This document shows positions 17,398 through 25,811 of a DNA stretch of 38,301 nucleotides, piece by piece. Position numbers and translations under genes: made by a program. The notes under the pieces were generated by a model. It had not been told where the DNA came from and searched no databases. It saw nothing but the letters and a program-made list of their open reading frames with translations. Numbering within the stretch: position 1 is the first letter of the stretch; every line of letters starts with the position of its first letter. Source of the stretch: an uncultured Methanomicrobiales archaeon (GTDB taxonomy: Archaea > Halobacteriota > Methanomicrobia > Methanomicrobiales > Methanospirillaceae); assembly GCA_903926075.1 (NCBI GenBank), contig CAIYHQ010000063.1:1-38301 (forward strand), in the 5' to 3' direction.

Positions 17398-18177
17398 ATG
17401 AAAATTATCTTTCACGACAAGTTCTATAAATCTGATTATGCCGATAACGGAGCATCAGTTCCAGGCAGAATGGAAGTTATAATGGAAGCTATACGCCGTG
17501 AAAGGACCTTTGAGATAGTCCCTGCAAGGCCTGCCACTGAAGAAGAGATACTACTGGTTCATCCAAAGTCGTACATTGACATTGTCAGGAAAAATGACAG
17601 TTTATACGAAATTTCGCTCCTTGCGGCCGGGGCCTCAATTATGGCAGCAGATATTGGTTTCTCCGGAGAACCGGCATTTGCATGCATCAGGCCCCCGGGA
17701 CATCATGCAAGCCGGGAATCAGCCTGGGGTTACTGCACTTTCTCCAACATGGGAATTGCACTTTTAAGTCTTAAAGCACAGAATAAAATAAAATCAGCCT
17801 TTATTTTGGACTTTGACACCCACACCGGAGATGGTACAAAAGATGTGCTTCGCGACTGGAAAGAATGCAAGGTCCTGAATCCATATGCTGAAAATAGACA
17901 GAGTTATATAAAAGAGATAGATGATTTCACAAGAGAGATCGCCTCAGTTGATATCATTGCAGTATGTGCAGGATTTGACTCATATGAGAAAGATATCGGA
18001 AAGAAATTGTCAACTTCCGACTTCTACAACATAGGTGTTATAATGAAGCAATTATCTAACAGAGTGGCACATGGTCGAAGGTTTGCAATTCTTGAGGGTG
18101 GATATTACCTTCCTGACCTTGGAATAAATGTGACTGAATTCTGCAAAGGGTTCAGATATGGAAGGTTAATGCAATGA
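17398..18177 (+). CDS. Histone-deacetylase-family (AcuC/acetylpolyamine amidohydrolase-like) deacetylase
   Basis: The 259-residue protein has the conserved zinc-deacetylase sites: RPPGHHA (H102-H103), DFDTHTGDGT (zinc ligands D140 and H142), AGFDSY (D194) and EGGYY with the catalytic tyrosine at 236. It is shorter than the usual family length of about 310-375 residues, although all catalytic residues are present. The family removes acetyl groups from lysines or polyamines. Its last 4 bp overlap the acetyltransferase gene. A TATA-like GGTTTTATAT at about 17360-17369 lies about 30 bp before the ATG, which suggests a leaderless transcript. The substrate cannot be told from sequence; polyamine is one possibility given the nearby agmatine enzyme. 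Confidence 0.85.
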   Translation: MKIIFHDKFYKSDYADNGASVPGRMEVIMEAIRRERTFEIVPARPATEEEILLVHPKSYIDIVRKNDSLYEISLLAAGASIMAADIGFSGEPAFACIRPPGHHASRESAWGYCTFSNMGIALLSLKAQNKIKSAFILDFDTHTGDGTKDVLRDWKECKVLNPYAENRQSYIKEIDDFTREIASVDIIAVCAGFDSYEKDIGKKLSTSDFYNIGVIMKQLSNRVAHGRRFAILEGGYYLPDLGINVTEFCKGFRYGRLMQ

Positions 18178-18512
18178 CAATTTCAATTCGTTTCACATCT
18201 AAAGAGGACTTACATTCAGAATATGACTGTGCCGATATTTCGAATGGGACTGACCGTGTAGGCAAGGTACGCTGTTTGATAGACAATTCCAAAATTATCG
18301 TCCACAATATATCTATCTATCCGGAGTGGGCAGGCCAGGGATATGGCAGGGAATTTGTAGACTATTGCAAAAGTCATTTCAAGTTAATTATTGCTGACCG
18401 TGTAAGATATTCTGCCATTGGATTTTGGGAAACCATGGGGTTTTCTAACAATAATGACGGGAATTGGATTTATTCTGAATCAAACGACGCGAAACGAAAA
18501 CCCATAGAGTGA
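18174..18512 (+). CDS. Small GNAT-family N-acetyltransferase
   Basis: The 112-residue protein has the GNAT acetyl-CoA-binding pattern ISIYPEWAGQGYGREFVDYC (motif A, QGYG), followed by ADRVRYSAIGFWETMGF (motif B, end of the fold). It is short for the family, so only the core fold is present. The ATG overlaps the stop of the deacetylase gene (ATGA), so the pair is translationally coupled. Opposing acetylase and deacetylase activities in one operon suggest reversible acetylation of a common substrate, which is inferred. Confidence 0.75.
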   Translation: MTISIRFTSKEDLHSEYDCADISNGTDRVGKVRCLIDNSKIIVHNISIYPEWAGQGYGREFVDYCKSHFKLIIADRVRYSAIGFWETMGFSNNNDGNWIYSESNDAKRKPIE

Positions 18513-18555
18513 GTATCCCAAGACATATATTCCCTGTTATTGAGATCTCTATAGG

Positions 18556-20163
18556 ATGAGGTTCTTCAATACCGCTGGCCCGGTCAACTGCAAAGACCAT
18601 TACTGTCTTCCCCCCATATCCAGGTTACATCTCTCTGAAATTCTCAATCTCATAGGTCAGAAGAAATATTTCGTACTGCATGCACCGAGGCAGAGTGGAA
18701 AGACCTCCTGTCTGTTAGCTTTGCGGGATTATCTTAACCTAGAGGGGCAGTATTATTCAGTGTATGTAAATGTAGAGGCAGGTCAGACTGCTAGAGGAGA
18801 TGTGAAACGGGGAATAAAAGCGATTATTACCCAGCTTGCTTATGAAGCGGAAGAAACTCTGAAGGACAGATTTCTGATTGAACAGAAAAACACCATTATT
18901 GAGGATAGTGGAGAAGATGTAGCATTAGCAGTTATTCTCGCTCGATGGTGTAAACAGATGGATAGACCACTTGTCCTTCTTATCGATGAGATAGATGCCC
19001 TTGTCGGAGATACCCTTATCTCTGTTCTTCGTCAGTTAAGATCAGGATATCCTCAAAGACCAGCATCTTTTCCTTCGACAGTCATCCTCTGCGGTGTTCG
19101 GGACGTGAGAGATTACCGGATTCATTCAGATAAAGAGAAAATGATCATTACAGGCGGGAGTGCGTTTAATGTCAAAGCAGAATCTCTTCGACTGGGTAAT
19201 TTTTCTGCAGAGGATATTCGGACTCTCTGCCTCCAGCATACCGAAGAGACAGGCCAGATCTTTTTCGCTGATGCAATTGAGACCATCTGGGACCTAACGA
19301 GCGGCCAGCCATGGCTTGTTAATGCTCTTGCATATGAGATCACTTTTAAGATTGAAGCAGGAAAAAATAGGAAAAATCCTATCACTGGCCTGATGGTTGA
19401 AGAGGCAAAAGAGAATTTGATACTCAGGCGGGAGACCCATCTCGATCAACTGGCAGACAAACTCAAAGAGGAACGCGTGAGACGGGTGATCGAACCGGTC
19501 CTCATGGGAGAACTCTATGAAGGAATGCTAAATAGTGATGATATTGAGTATGTTCAGGATCTTGGCCTTATTACTCAGATGAGTAACGGGGAGATTATTA
19601 TCTCAAATAAAATCTACCAGGAGATAATCCCCAGGCAGCTCTCCTGGGAAAGTCAGTCCGGGATGTCGATTCAGCAGTCATGGTTTGTTGATGTAGATGG
19701 CAGATTGAAAATTTCAAGCCTTATTGAATCCTTCCGGCAGTTTTTCAGGGAGAATTCAGAGATCTGGATCGAGCGGTTTCAGTACAAAGAAGCAGGTCCT
19801 CAAATACTCCTCCAGGCATTCCTTCAGCGGATCATCAATGGAGGGGGGAGAATAGATCGCGAGTATGGACTGGGCAGAACACGGACAGATCTTTTAATTC
19901 TCTGGCGACTGAAGGACGGCTCTTTTCAGCGGGTAATAATAGAACTTAAGATCCTCCGCAAGTCCCGTGAGCAGACGATAATTGAGGGAATTGTGCAAAC
20001 GTGGAAGTATGCGGACCGGTGCGGTGCAGATGAAGCTCATCTAATAATCTTTGACAGGAATCCGGGTAAATCATGGGACGAAAAGATATTCCAGGAGAAC
20101 CGGACCTATGAAGGGACCGCTGGTAAAGAGGTTAGATTCCCGATAATTATATGGGGAATGTGA
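18556..20163 (+). CDS. AAA-like ATPase with C-terminal PD-(D/E)XK-type nuclease-like domain
   Basis: The 535-residue protein has an N-terminal P-loop ATPase domain with Walker A APRQSGKT (43-50) and Walker B VLLIDEIDAL (about 135-144). A helical/winged region follows (about 280-370). The C-terminal part (about 430-535) has the PD-(D/E)XK pattern RTDLLILWRLKDGSFQRVIIELK, with D and ExK. ATPases of this kind are numerous in methanogens and are often found near mobile or defence genes. Their function is not established. It is transcribed alone, downstream of the deacetylase-acetylase pair, with a 43-bp gap. A membrane segment is absent. Confidence 0.75.
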   Translation: MRFFNTAGPVNCKDHYCLPPISRLHLSEILNLIGQKKYFVLHAPRQSGKTSCLLALRDYLNLEGQYYSVYVNVEAGQTARGDVKRGIKAIITQLAYEAEETLKDRFLIEQKNTIIEDSGEDVALAVILARWCKQMDRPLVLLIDEIDALVGDTLISVLRQLRSGYPQRPASFPSTVILCGVRDVRDYRIHSDKEKMIITGGSAFNVKAESLRLGNFSAEDIRTLCLQHTEETGQIFFADAIETIWDLTSGQPWLVNALAYEITFKIEAGKNRKNPITGLMVEEAKENLILRRETHLDQLADKLKEERVRRVIEPVLMGELYEGMLNSDDIEYVQDLGLITQMSNGEIIISNKIYQEIIPRQLSWESQSGMSIQQSWFVDVDGRLKISSLIESFRQFFRENSEIWIERFQYKEAGPQILLQAFLQRIINGGGRIDREYGLGRTRTDLLILWRLKDGSFQRVIIELKILRKSREQTIIEGIVQTWKYADRCGADEAHLIIFDRNPGKSWDEKIFQENRTYEGTAGKEVRFPIIIWGM

Positions 20164-20223
20164 ATCTGTAGAGCATAATCTCATTAAATCTGGAATAAAA
20201 CAGGCGGATCTTTCTGATTTTGG

Positions 20224-20952
20224 TAAAAAGTGGCAATTAATGCATTGTTTTACGAAAACAGCATTCCAACAGGGACAGGAGTCCTGGAAATAGTAACTGA
20301 AAACGAGAAGGGAGGAAAAAAATCCGAGGGATTATTTTTCCATTGCAGAGTCAATAACGTCAGGTTGGGAAGTCCGGATACCCTTGACAATAGCTCCCCG
20401 CTATGTGAGAAGTGACGAGGACCACCTGGGTATAATGGCTAATCCACTATTATCTGCTCTTGACCCAGGATACAGAATTTCGGTAGGACTGAACTTGGGG
20501 TTGCAAAGTTCCTGGATGACAGGGGGCATGTGCAAAAGGTCCTCGAAGAGATCCTTCTCTGTTGGCAACAACCGGTGTATAGCGATGTGTTCCTGATATC
20601 GAATGATCAAAACCTGGATTTCCCTAATTTCAGGAATGCGGAAAAGGGCAAATCTGGCATTGATATAGGAGATATTCGTCCCGGAAGACCATTGTTTATT
20701 TTTGGAAGGACTACAATTAAGGAAAATGATATTAATATTTCCCTCGAATCCGCGAAATCTGGCACTATTGCAGTTTCGACGGCAGAAAAGGGAGATGAGA
20801 ATCTTATTTCATCTCTGATGGTCCTTTTTGGAGACTCGAAAATACAGGCACTTGAGTTCATTCTCCAGTCAGGGAATTTCGGAAAAAATTGGGACTACTC
20901 CCATTTTAACTGTAGCAGTTCCGAATGCAATGCAGGCCGTGTGGAAAAATAG
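20224..20952 (+). pseudogene. Decayed VIT/VWA-domain protein gene
   Basis: Fragments in two frames can be read in order. Frame 1 near 20230-20310 gives INALFYENSIPTGTG. Frame 2 near 20340-20490 gives WEVRIPLTIAPRYV and then DPGYRISVGLNLG, which match the end of a VIT domain (the PLTIAPRYV box). Frame 1 from about 20490 to 20952 gives KVLEEILLCWQQPVYSDVFL, IGDIRPGRPLFIFGRT and ISSLMVLFGDSKIQALEFI, which match the part that follows the VWA domain in VIT/VWA proteins. The VWA domain is missing. At least one frameshift and a large internal deletion are needed to explain this. The identification rests on recognised motifs and has not been searched. Confidence 0.55.
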
Positions 20953-21185
20953 CAGTTATATTGCGAATAAATGCCCTGATTGTTGCATGATGGAGTCAAT
21001 GACATTAGGTTGCCTAATCGCATGTTATATGCTGATACAATACCCAGCAGCCCACCAGGAGACCGGTACTCAAATGTACAATCAAAAAAAAAATTCTTAT
21101 ACGCGAAAATTATCAATTTTGAAAATACTACTCTAAAGTATAATACTTTTAAGTATAATAATCTCAAATAAGATATTAAAATAAA
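20953..21185. other. AT-rich intergenic stretch with no supported gene
   Basis: No convincing gene is seen. Nine consecutive A residues occur at about 21084-21092, after which the composition becomes strongly AT-rich. A short segment near 20990-21015 (GAGTCAATGACATTAGGTTG) resembles the one near 20348-20367 (GAGTCAATAACGTCAGGTTG), which suggests duplicated or mobile-derived debris. The right end holds the palindrome and promoter of the next gene. Confidence 0.4.
21135..21160 (+). promoter_or_regulatory. Palindromic operator-like site upstream of the ATPase gene
   Basis: AAAGTAT-A-ATACTTT (21135-21149) is a perfect inverted repeat with 7-bp arms around one base. The half-site AAGTATAATA recurs at 21151-21160. 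The site lies about 45-70 bp before the ATG at 21204 and overlaps the AT-rich promoter, a usual place for a repressor to bind. The downstream ATPase carries a winged helix, so self-regulation is possible. Confidence 0.4.
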
Positions 21186-21203
21186 TTGGCCGGATATTTA
21201 CAT

Positions 21204-22601
21204 ATGTTTCTTGATCGCCATGATGAATTAAATTCTTTAAAAAACCGATATTTGGGTTCTTCAGCTGAATTCATAATAATATATGGCAGGAGAAGGGTTG
21301 GGAAATCAGAACTGATAGACAAATTTATTGAGGATATATCAGGTATACGGATTCTTGCTCGTGAAGAGACACTGGACCTCCAGCTCAGGCAGATCTCTTC
21401 TGAACTTATTGATTTCTTTAGGGATTCTCATCTCAATACGGTTGTTTTTAAAGACTGGGATTCAGTCTTTTCGTATATCAGATCCCATGCCGATAAAAAG
21501 GTGGTCATTGCACTTGATGAATTTCCTTACCTGGTAAAAGAAGATAGGTCACTCCCTTCCATTATCCAGTTCCATTGGGACACCTGGATGAAAAATTCGC
21601 ATGTTTTTCTTATTTTATCAGGCTCATCTATCAGAATGATGGAAGAGATGACGATGCATTATACAAGTCCTCTATATGGGAGGAGGACTGGACAATATCT
21701 TATAAAACCTTTTAGATTTATTCATATTCTTGATTATTGTCATGATATTGAAAAAGCAGTCCAATTATTTGCAGTCTTTGGCGGGACTCCGGCATATCTT
21801 GTGAAAGCATCCCTAACCCTGGGAATTTTCGAAAATATTTCCAGTAAAATACTTAATGAAGATTCTGTTTTGTTCAGGGACACCGAGTTTGTTCTCAGAA
21901 CTGAGGTATCAGAACCCCGCTATTATTTCTCGATTATCAGGGCATTATCTGAAGGATGTAGATCCCTTTCAAGGATTTCGCAGAATACCGGACTTGAGAT
22001 GGCCACTGTATCAAAATACCTTCAGACACTTATTGACCTTCAGCTTATCAGGAGAGAGATTCCAGCAGGAGAATCAAGTAAAAGTCGAAAGGGGCAATAT
22101 GTTTTATCTGATAATTATTTTTCTTTCTGGTTTCGGTATGTGTATCCATATAGCAAGTTTGTCGAGATGGGAAAAGCCCAGGAACTTGTACAAACACAAA
22201 TAAAACCAAGTTTCACTGCATATCTGGGTAGAAAATTTGAGGACTGTGTTCTTGACCTTCTTTGGGAGTTCAATGCAAAAGAGATTCTTCCTTTCGTGTT
22301 CCAGGACTGTTCACGCTGGTGGTACAAAGAAGTTGAGATAGATCTCATCGGAGTAAATGAAACTTCTATCCTCTTTTGTGAGGTTAAATGGCAGGATGAA
22401 GTTAACCCTTTTATCGTATATAACCGGTTGATAGCAAAATCTGAAAAATATCTCACGTATCAGGGAAAGAGATGTGTCGGAAAAAAACTTTATTATCTCA
22501 TCATCGCTAAAAGTTTTTCTGAAAAATCTTCAGTTATCAGCGATAATGTCCTTGTATGGGATATCTCAACAATCAGTGAAATGTTTTTTTCAAAGAAATG
22601 A
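21204..22601 (+). CDS. Archaeal ATPase (ATPase_2/DUF234 family)
   Basis: The protein has an archaeal-type ATPase domain with Walker A IYGRRRVGKSEL and Walker B VVIALDEFPYLV. A winged helix follows (SRISQNTGLEMATVSKYLQTLIDLQLIRRE). The C-terminal DUF234 region has the nuclease-like pattern EIDLIGVNETSILFCEVKW. ATG at 21204 is preferred: it opens the family-typical start MFLDRHDELNSL, while an in-frame TTG at 21186 would add six atypical residues. The family is widespread in archaea and expanded in several lineages; its role is unsettled, with proposals ranging from mobile-element maintenance to defence. It is transcribed alone behind a palindromic site. Confidence 0.85.
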   Translation: MFLDRHDELNSLKNRYLGSSAEFIIIYGRRRVGKSELIDKFIEDISGIRILAREETLDLQLRQISSELIDFFRDSHLNTVVFKDWDSVFSYIRSHADKKVVIALDEFPYLVKEDRSLPSIIQFHWDTWMKNSHVFLILSGSSIRMMEEMTMHYTSPLYGRRTGQYLIKPFRFIHILDYCHDIEKAVQLFAVFGGTPAYLVKASLTLGIFENISSKILNEDSVLFRDTEFVLRTEVSEPRYYFSIIRALSEGCRSLSRISQNTGLEMATVSKYLQTLIDLQLIRREIPAGESSKSRKGQYVLSDNYFSFWFRYVYPYSKFVEMGKAQELVQTQIKPSFTAYLGRKFEDCVLDLLWEFNAKEILPFVFQDCSRWWYKEVEIDLIGVNETSILFCEVKWQDEVNPFIVYNRLIAKSEKYLTYQGKRCVGKKLYYLIIAKSFSEKSSVISDNVLVWDISTISEMFFSKK

Positions 22602-22637
22602 CAAAATTTGTTATCTCCCTTGTTTATTTTGGACTTT

Positions 22638-22916
22638 TCAAATCTTGTCTTTGTTGGGAACATAACTCATAGGTTTCTGTCTCTTCCCTTTCACGAGGTC
22701 AAGACCCTGCGTCCTCTTCAGGCGTTTCACTTCATTCTGCAGCTCTTCAATAATTGCCAGTAACCTGGTAATTTTTTCCGATTCAGGACTTTTACTGATA
22801 GATTCCTGGGTAAATTCTTTAAGAAATTCTGTGTCAGCTGAATTCATATTACTCGCATATGTCTTGAGTTTCTGTGGGTAAGTAATCTGGGATTGTATAA
22901 GTGGTTTTATTGACAA
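22638..22916 (-). CDS. Small coiled-coil hypothetical protein
   Basis: The 92-residue frame is not recognised. Residues about 48-70 (ITRLLAIIEELQNEVKRLKR) form a clear heptad coiled coil, and the C-terminus is basic. The longest form would start at a TTG (22916); an ATG at 22847 would give a 69-residue protein beginning MNSADTEFLKEF. There is no obvious ribosome binding site. A TATA-like ACTATATTTC lies just upstream in the 74-bp gap after the dehydrogenase gene. The reading frame looks protein-like, but the start and reality of the gene are uncertain. Confidence 0.45.
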   Translation of the reverse strand: MSIKPLIQSQITYPQKLKTYASNMNSADTEFLKEFTQESISKSPESEKITRLLAIIEELQNEVKRLKRTQGLDLVKGKRQKPMSYVPNKDKI

Positions 22917-22990
22917 CTGAAAAAAAGAGGAGAAATATAGTAAATCTGGTTCTTCCAGAGTATTCCTATTTGTTAATCCTAAATATTTTT

Positions 22991-24094
22991 TTAGTTTGCA
23001 ATTAACTTGTACTTTCTTCCCAGGGCATTCGCCTTAATCAATGCATCAAACGTCATTTCCGGTGTCACTTTAAATGGCTCACTCTCCATGAAAGAATTCG
23101 GATTGCAGGCAGCATTTGCAACTTTCATGATCTCAATTGAGGTTAGTTCTTTTTCACTCAGATCGGAAAATGAAACAGGTAATCCTATACTGGTACAGAA
23201 ATTTATTGCCTCAGCAATTTCTTCATCAGGCCTTTCTTCCAATATCAGCTGAACTATGGCCCCAAATGCCACTAACTCTCCATGGAACATATGGCGGCAT
23301 TGGGACAGTACTGTTAAGGCATTGTAAATAGAATGGGCACAGGCAAGGCCATTGCTTTCAAAACCTATACCGCTCAGGTATATGTTTGCTTCAATTATAT
23401 TTTCCACTTCTTTAGAACATATCTTATTTTCTACAGATATTTTAGCTTTCAGGCCGTCCCGGATAATAATGTCATAACACAATTTTGCAAGTGCCAAAGA
23501 AGTATTGGTAAATTTTCCGCCTACAAAGTTTTCATGGTTGGATGCAACATTAGCTCGTGCTTCGAAATATGTTGACAAAGCATCCCCCATCCCTGCAACA
23601 AACATTCTAACCGGAGCTTCGGTAATTACATCTGTATCAACCAAAACTAATTCCGGATTCCCTGGGAGAACTAAATTTTCGTCAAATTCATGATCTTCAG
23701 TATAGAAAACGGATATTGCACTTGTTGGAGCGTCTGTTGAGGCAATCGTCGGGACTGTTATTACTGGGGCCCCTTCATAGAAGGCCACACCTTTAGCCGT
23801 ATCAAGAGCTTTCCCTCCTCCAACACCTAGTATTATTTTACAGCCATGTTTTGAATAAACGTCACGTAACCTCTCAATTTCTTTATGGGTACATTCTCCG
23901 TTAAATTTTTCAAATACCCGTGTTAATCCTGAACCTTTGAAACTTTGCTCGATTACAACCTTTAAGTTATTAAAAGCAAATCCGCCCATGACAAAGAGAA
24001 AAGGTCCACCCAGCCTGGAAATATGATTTCTAATTCGGGAGAGTTCTCCTGCACCCTGAATATATTTTGAAGGGGAAGCTAATACTTTGGACAT
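22991..24094 (-). CDS. gldA: Glycerol dehydrogenase (iron-containing alcohol dehydrogenase superfamily)
   Basis: The 367-residue protein matches the usual GldA length. It has the nucleotide-binding GVGGGKALDTAKG (90-102), TVPTIASTDAPTSA (114-126), and metal ligands D171 (GMGDALSTYFEA), H254 (ACAHSIYNAL) and H271 (MFHGELVAFG). The pattern favours NAD-linked glycerol dehydrogenase over the related archaeal glycerol-1-phosphate dehydrogenase. A strong GGAGGT ribosome binding site precedes the ATG, unlike the leaderless core genes in the window. With decayed genes on both sides, this suggests later acquisition, possibly from bacteria. Oxidation of glycerol to dihydroxyacetone (or the reverse) is the expected reaction. 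Confidence 0.85.
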   Translation of the reverse strand: MSKVLASPSKYIQGAGELSRIRNHISRLGGPFLFVMGGFAFNNLKVVIEQSFKGSGLTRVFEKFNGECTHKEIERLRDVYSKHGCKIILGVGGGKALDTAKGVAFYEGAPVITVPTIASTDAPTSAISVFYTEDHEFDENLVLPGNPELVLVDTDVITEAPVRMFVAGMGDALSTYFEARANVASNHENFVGGKFTNTSLALAKLCYDIIIRDGLKAKISVENKICSKEVENIIEANIYLSGIGFESNGLACAHSIYNALTVLSQCRHMFHGELVAFGAIVQLILEERPDEEIAEAINFCTSIGLPVSFSDLSEKELTSIEIMKVANAACNPNSFMESEPFKVTPEMTFDALIKANALGRKYKLIAN

Positions 24095-24132
24095 TATATT
24101 GTACCTCCGTCTTTTTGATATATCAATTCGGC

Positions 24133-24297
24133 CTATTTCCCGATCTTCATAATTCGCTTATAATCCTCTTCCGGGATCTCCCTCATAGCCTGTCTGAAAT
24201 GGCCGGACCATTGCGTTTTGTTTGTCACAAAGCCTAGATTTTTCTCTTTTACGACTTTCCAGTTCTCACGATTTCCAGAGGCTATCCAATACACCAT
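24133..24297 (-). pseudogene. EVE-domain gene remnant with an in-frame internal deletion
   Basis: A 54-residue frame begins MVYWIASGNRENWKVVKEKN, the typical start of archaeal EVE (DUF55/PF01878) proteins. It ends WSGHFRQAMREIPEEDYKRI, which matches the typical C-terminus (WSMHFFGKAMRELPEEDYK in a homologue recalled from memory). Roughly 90 residues of the fold's centre are absent, yet the frame is open throughout. The gene sits 38 bp upstream of the dehydrogenase start on the same strand and faces away from the hsdM gene. EVE domains recognise modified bases and often accompany restriction systems. This fragment is unlikely to fold as an EVE domain. Confidence 0.65.
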
Positions 24298-24371
24298 ATA
24301 ATCAAATATTTGTGTACAACTATTTGAAAAAGTATATCGATCTTCAAATAAAAATGAATAGTCATTGAATC
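24298..24371 (+). promoter_or_regulatory. Promoter region of the type I restriction-modification locus
   Basis: The 74 bp upstream of the hsdM ATG are AT-rich. Candidate TATA elements are AAGTATAT near 24330-24337 and CAAATAAAAA near 24345-24354; the first lies about 38 bp before the ATG. No ribosome binding site is seen. Confidence 0.35.
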
Positions 24372-25762
24372 ATGGCGAGCCCGAAAAAATCTCAACAATC
24401 AACAGCAGCAAACCTCGGTTTCGAAGCAACTCTCTGGGCGGCTGCCGATAAACTCAGGAATAATATGGATGCAGCCGAGTACAAGCACGTCGTCCTCGGC
24501 TTAATATTTCTTAAATATCTTTCTGATGCCTTTAACGAGCGGCATATATACCTTGTAAATGAACTTTCAGATTCAAAGAGTCAATGGTTCATAGCGGAAC
24601 CTGAAATCAGGTATGGTGCTATTGAGGACCCTGATGAATACCGGTCCCAGAACATTTTCTGGGTCCCAAAAGAGGCACGCTGGACCTTTCTTCAGGATAA
24701 TGCAAGGCGGGCTGAGATCGGGAAGATTATTGATGATGCGATGTATGCAATTGAGCGGGATAATCCGGCTCTTAAAAACATCCTTCCCAAAGAGTATGCA
24801 CGTCCGGGCCTCGATAAAGAGCGACTCGGTGAACTTATCGATCTCATTGGCACTATTGGCCTTGGTGATTCTGACAACCGGTCAAAGGACATTTTGGGCA
24901 GAGTCTATGAGTACTTCCTTGCCATGTTTGCGAGTGCGGAGGGAAAGAACGGAGGCCAGTTTTATACTCCTCAAAGTGTCGTCCGTGTCCTTGTTTCCAT
25001 GTTAGCCCCATATAAAGGCCGGGTCTTTGATCCCTGCTGCGGGTCCGGTGGAATGTTTGTTCAAAGTGAAAAGTTTACAGAAGCTCATGGTGGGAGAATT
25101 GGGGATATCTCTATCTATGGGCAAGAGTCGAATTTGACTACCTGGAAGCTTGCAAAGATGAACCTTGCCATCCGTGGAATTGATCACGACCTCGGAAACG
25201 AGCAGGCCGACAGTTTCAAAAAAGATCTCCATCCGAATCTGAAAGCAGATTTCATTTTAGCAAATCCACCCTTCAACATGAAAGACTGGGGTGGTGAGAA
25301 TCTTCGAGATGATGTCAGGTGGAAATACGGGATACCCCCGTCTGGTAATGCAAACTATGCCTGGATTCAACATTTCATTCATCACCTGGCCCCCTCTGGA
25401 ATTGCGGGATTGATGCAAGGAAGTTGGGAGTACTCGTTGATAGGACCCATCGGGAACTGACTGAAGAAGAGATTGACCGGATAGCAGGGACCTATCATGC
25501 CTGGCGTGGAGATGCTGGTGCTCATGAGTATGAGGACATCCCAGGATTTTGTAAATCTGCAACAATCGACGAGGTTACAAAACATGGGTATGTGCTTACA
25601 CCAGGAAGGTATGTTGGGGCTGAAGATATCGAAGATGATGGCGAACCATTTCCCGATAAGATGGCGAGGTTAACGAAACAACTTTCCGAACAGATGGAAG
25701 AAGGGGCCAGGTTGGATGAAGAGATCCGGAAGAATCTAACTGGAGTCGGGTTTCCGTTATGA
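24372..25762 (+). pseudogene. hsdM: Type I restriction-modification methyltransferase subunit, broken by deletion and frameshift
   Basis: The 5' frame (24372-25460) encodes the HsdM N-terminal helical domain ([34 protein letters not shown]) and the N6-adenine methylase domain with DPCCGSGG (220-227) and NPPF (298-301). After [10 protein letters not shown] the frame runs into unrelated residues and stops. A second frame continues with [20 protein letters not shown] at about 25411 and ends with [20 protein letters not shown], the normal HsdM C-terminus, at 25762. The expected 60-70 residues between SGIAGF and FIDARK are missing, so a deletion of about 200 bp, not a multiple of three, is inferred. 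The methylase motifs remain, but the fold and the HsdS contact region are interrupted. Confidence 0.88.
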
Positions 25763-25811
25763 AGACTAAAGATGCCAAAAGAAGCACCAGATTTTAAAGG
25801 GTTTAGATATA

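Noticed and set aside
20980-21171. Plus-strand frame of 63 residues (GVNDIRLPNRMLYADTIPSS) and overlapping minus-strand frame
   Set aside because: Neither has a start signal or recognisable family, the ends run into AT-rich promoter sequence, and the DNA resembles debris near 20348.
22115-22456. Minus-strand 113-residue frame within the ATPase gene
   Set aside because: It is opposite the conserved C-terminal region of the ATPase and has no recognisable features.
22991-24094. Glycerol-1-phosphate dehydrogenase for archaeal lipid synthesis
   Set aside because: The GVGGGKALDTAKG, STDAPTSA and ACAHSIYNAL segments fit glycerol dehydrogenase better; a tree would settle it.
25400-25470. Programmed frameshift to make full-length HsdM
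   Set aside because: The residues between the two parts are missing, not only out of frame, so no frameshift would restore the protein.
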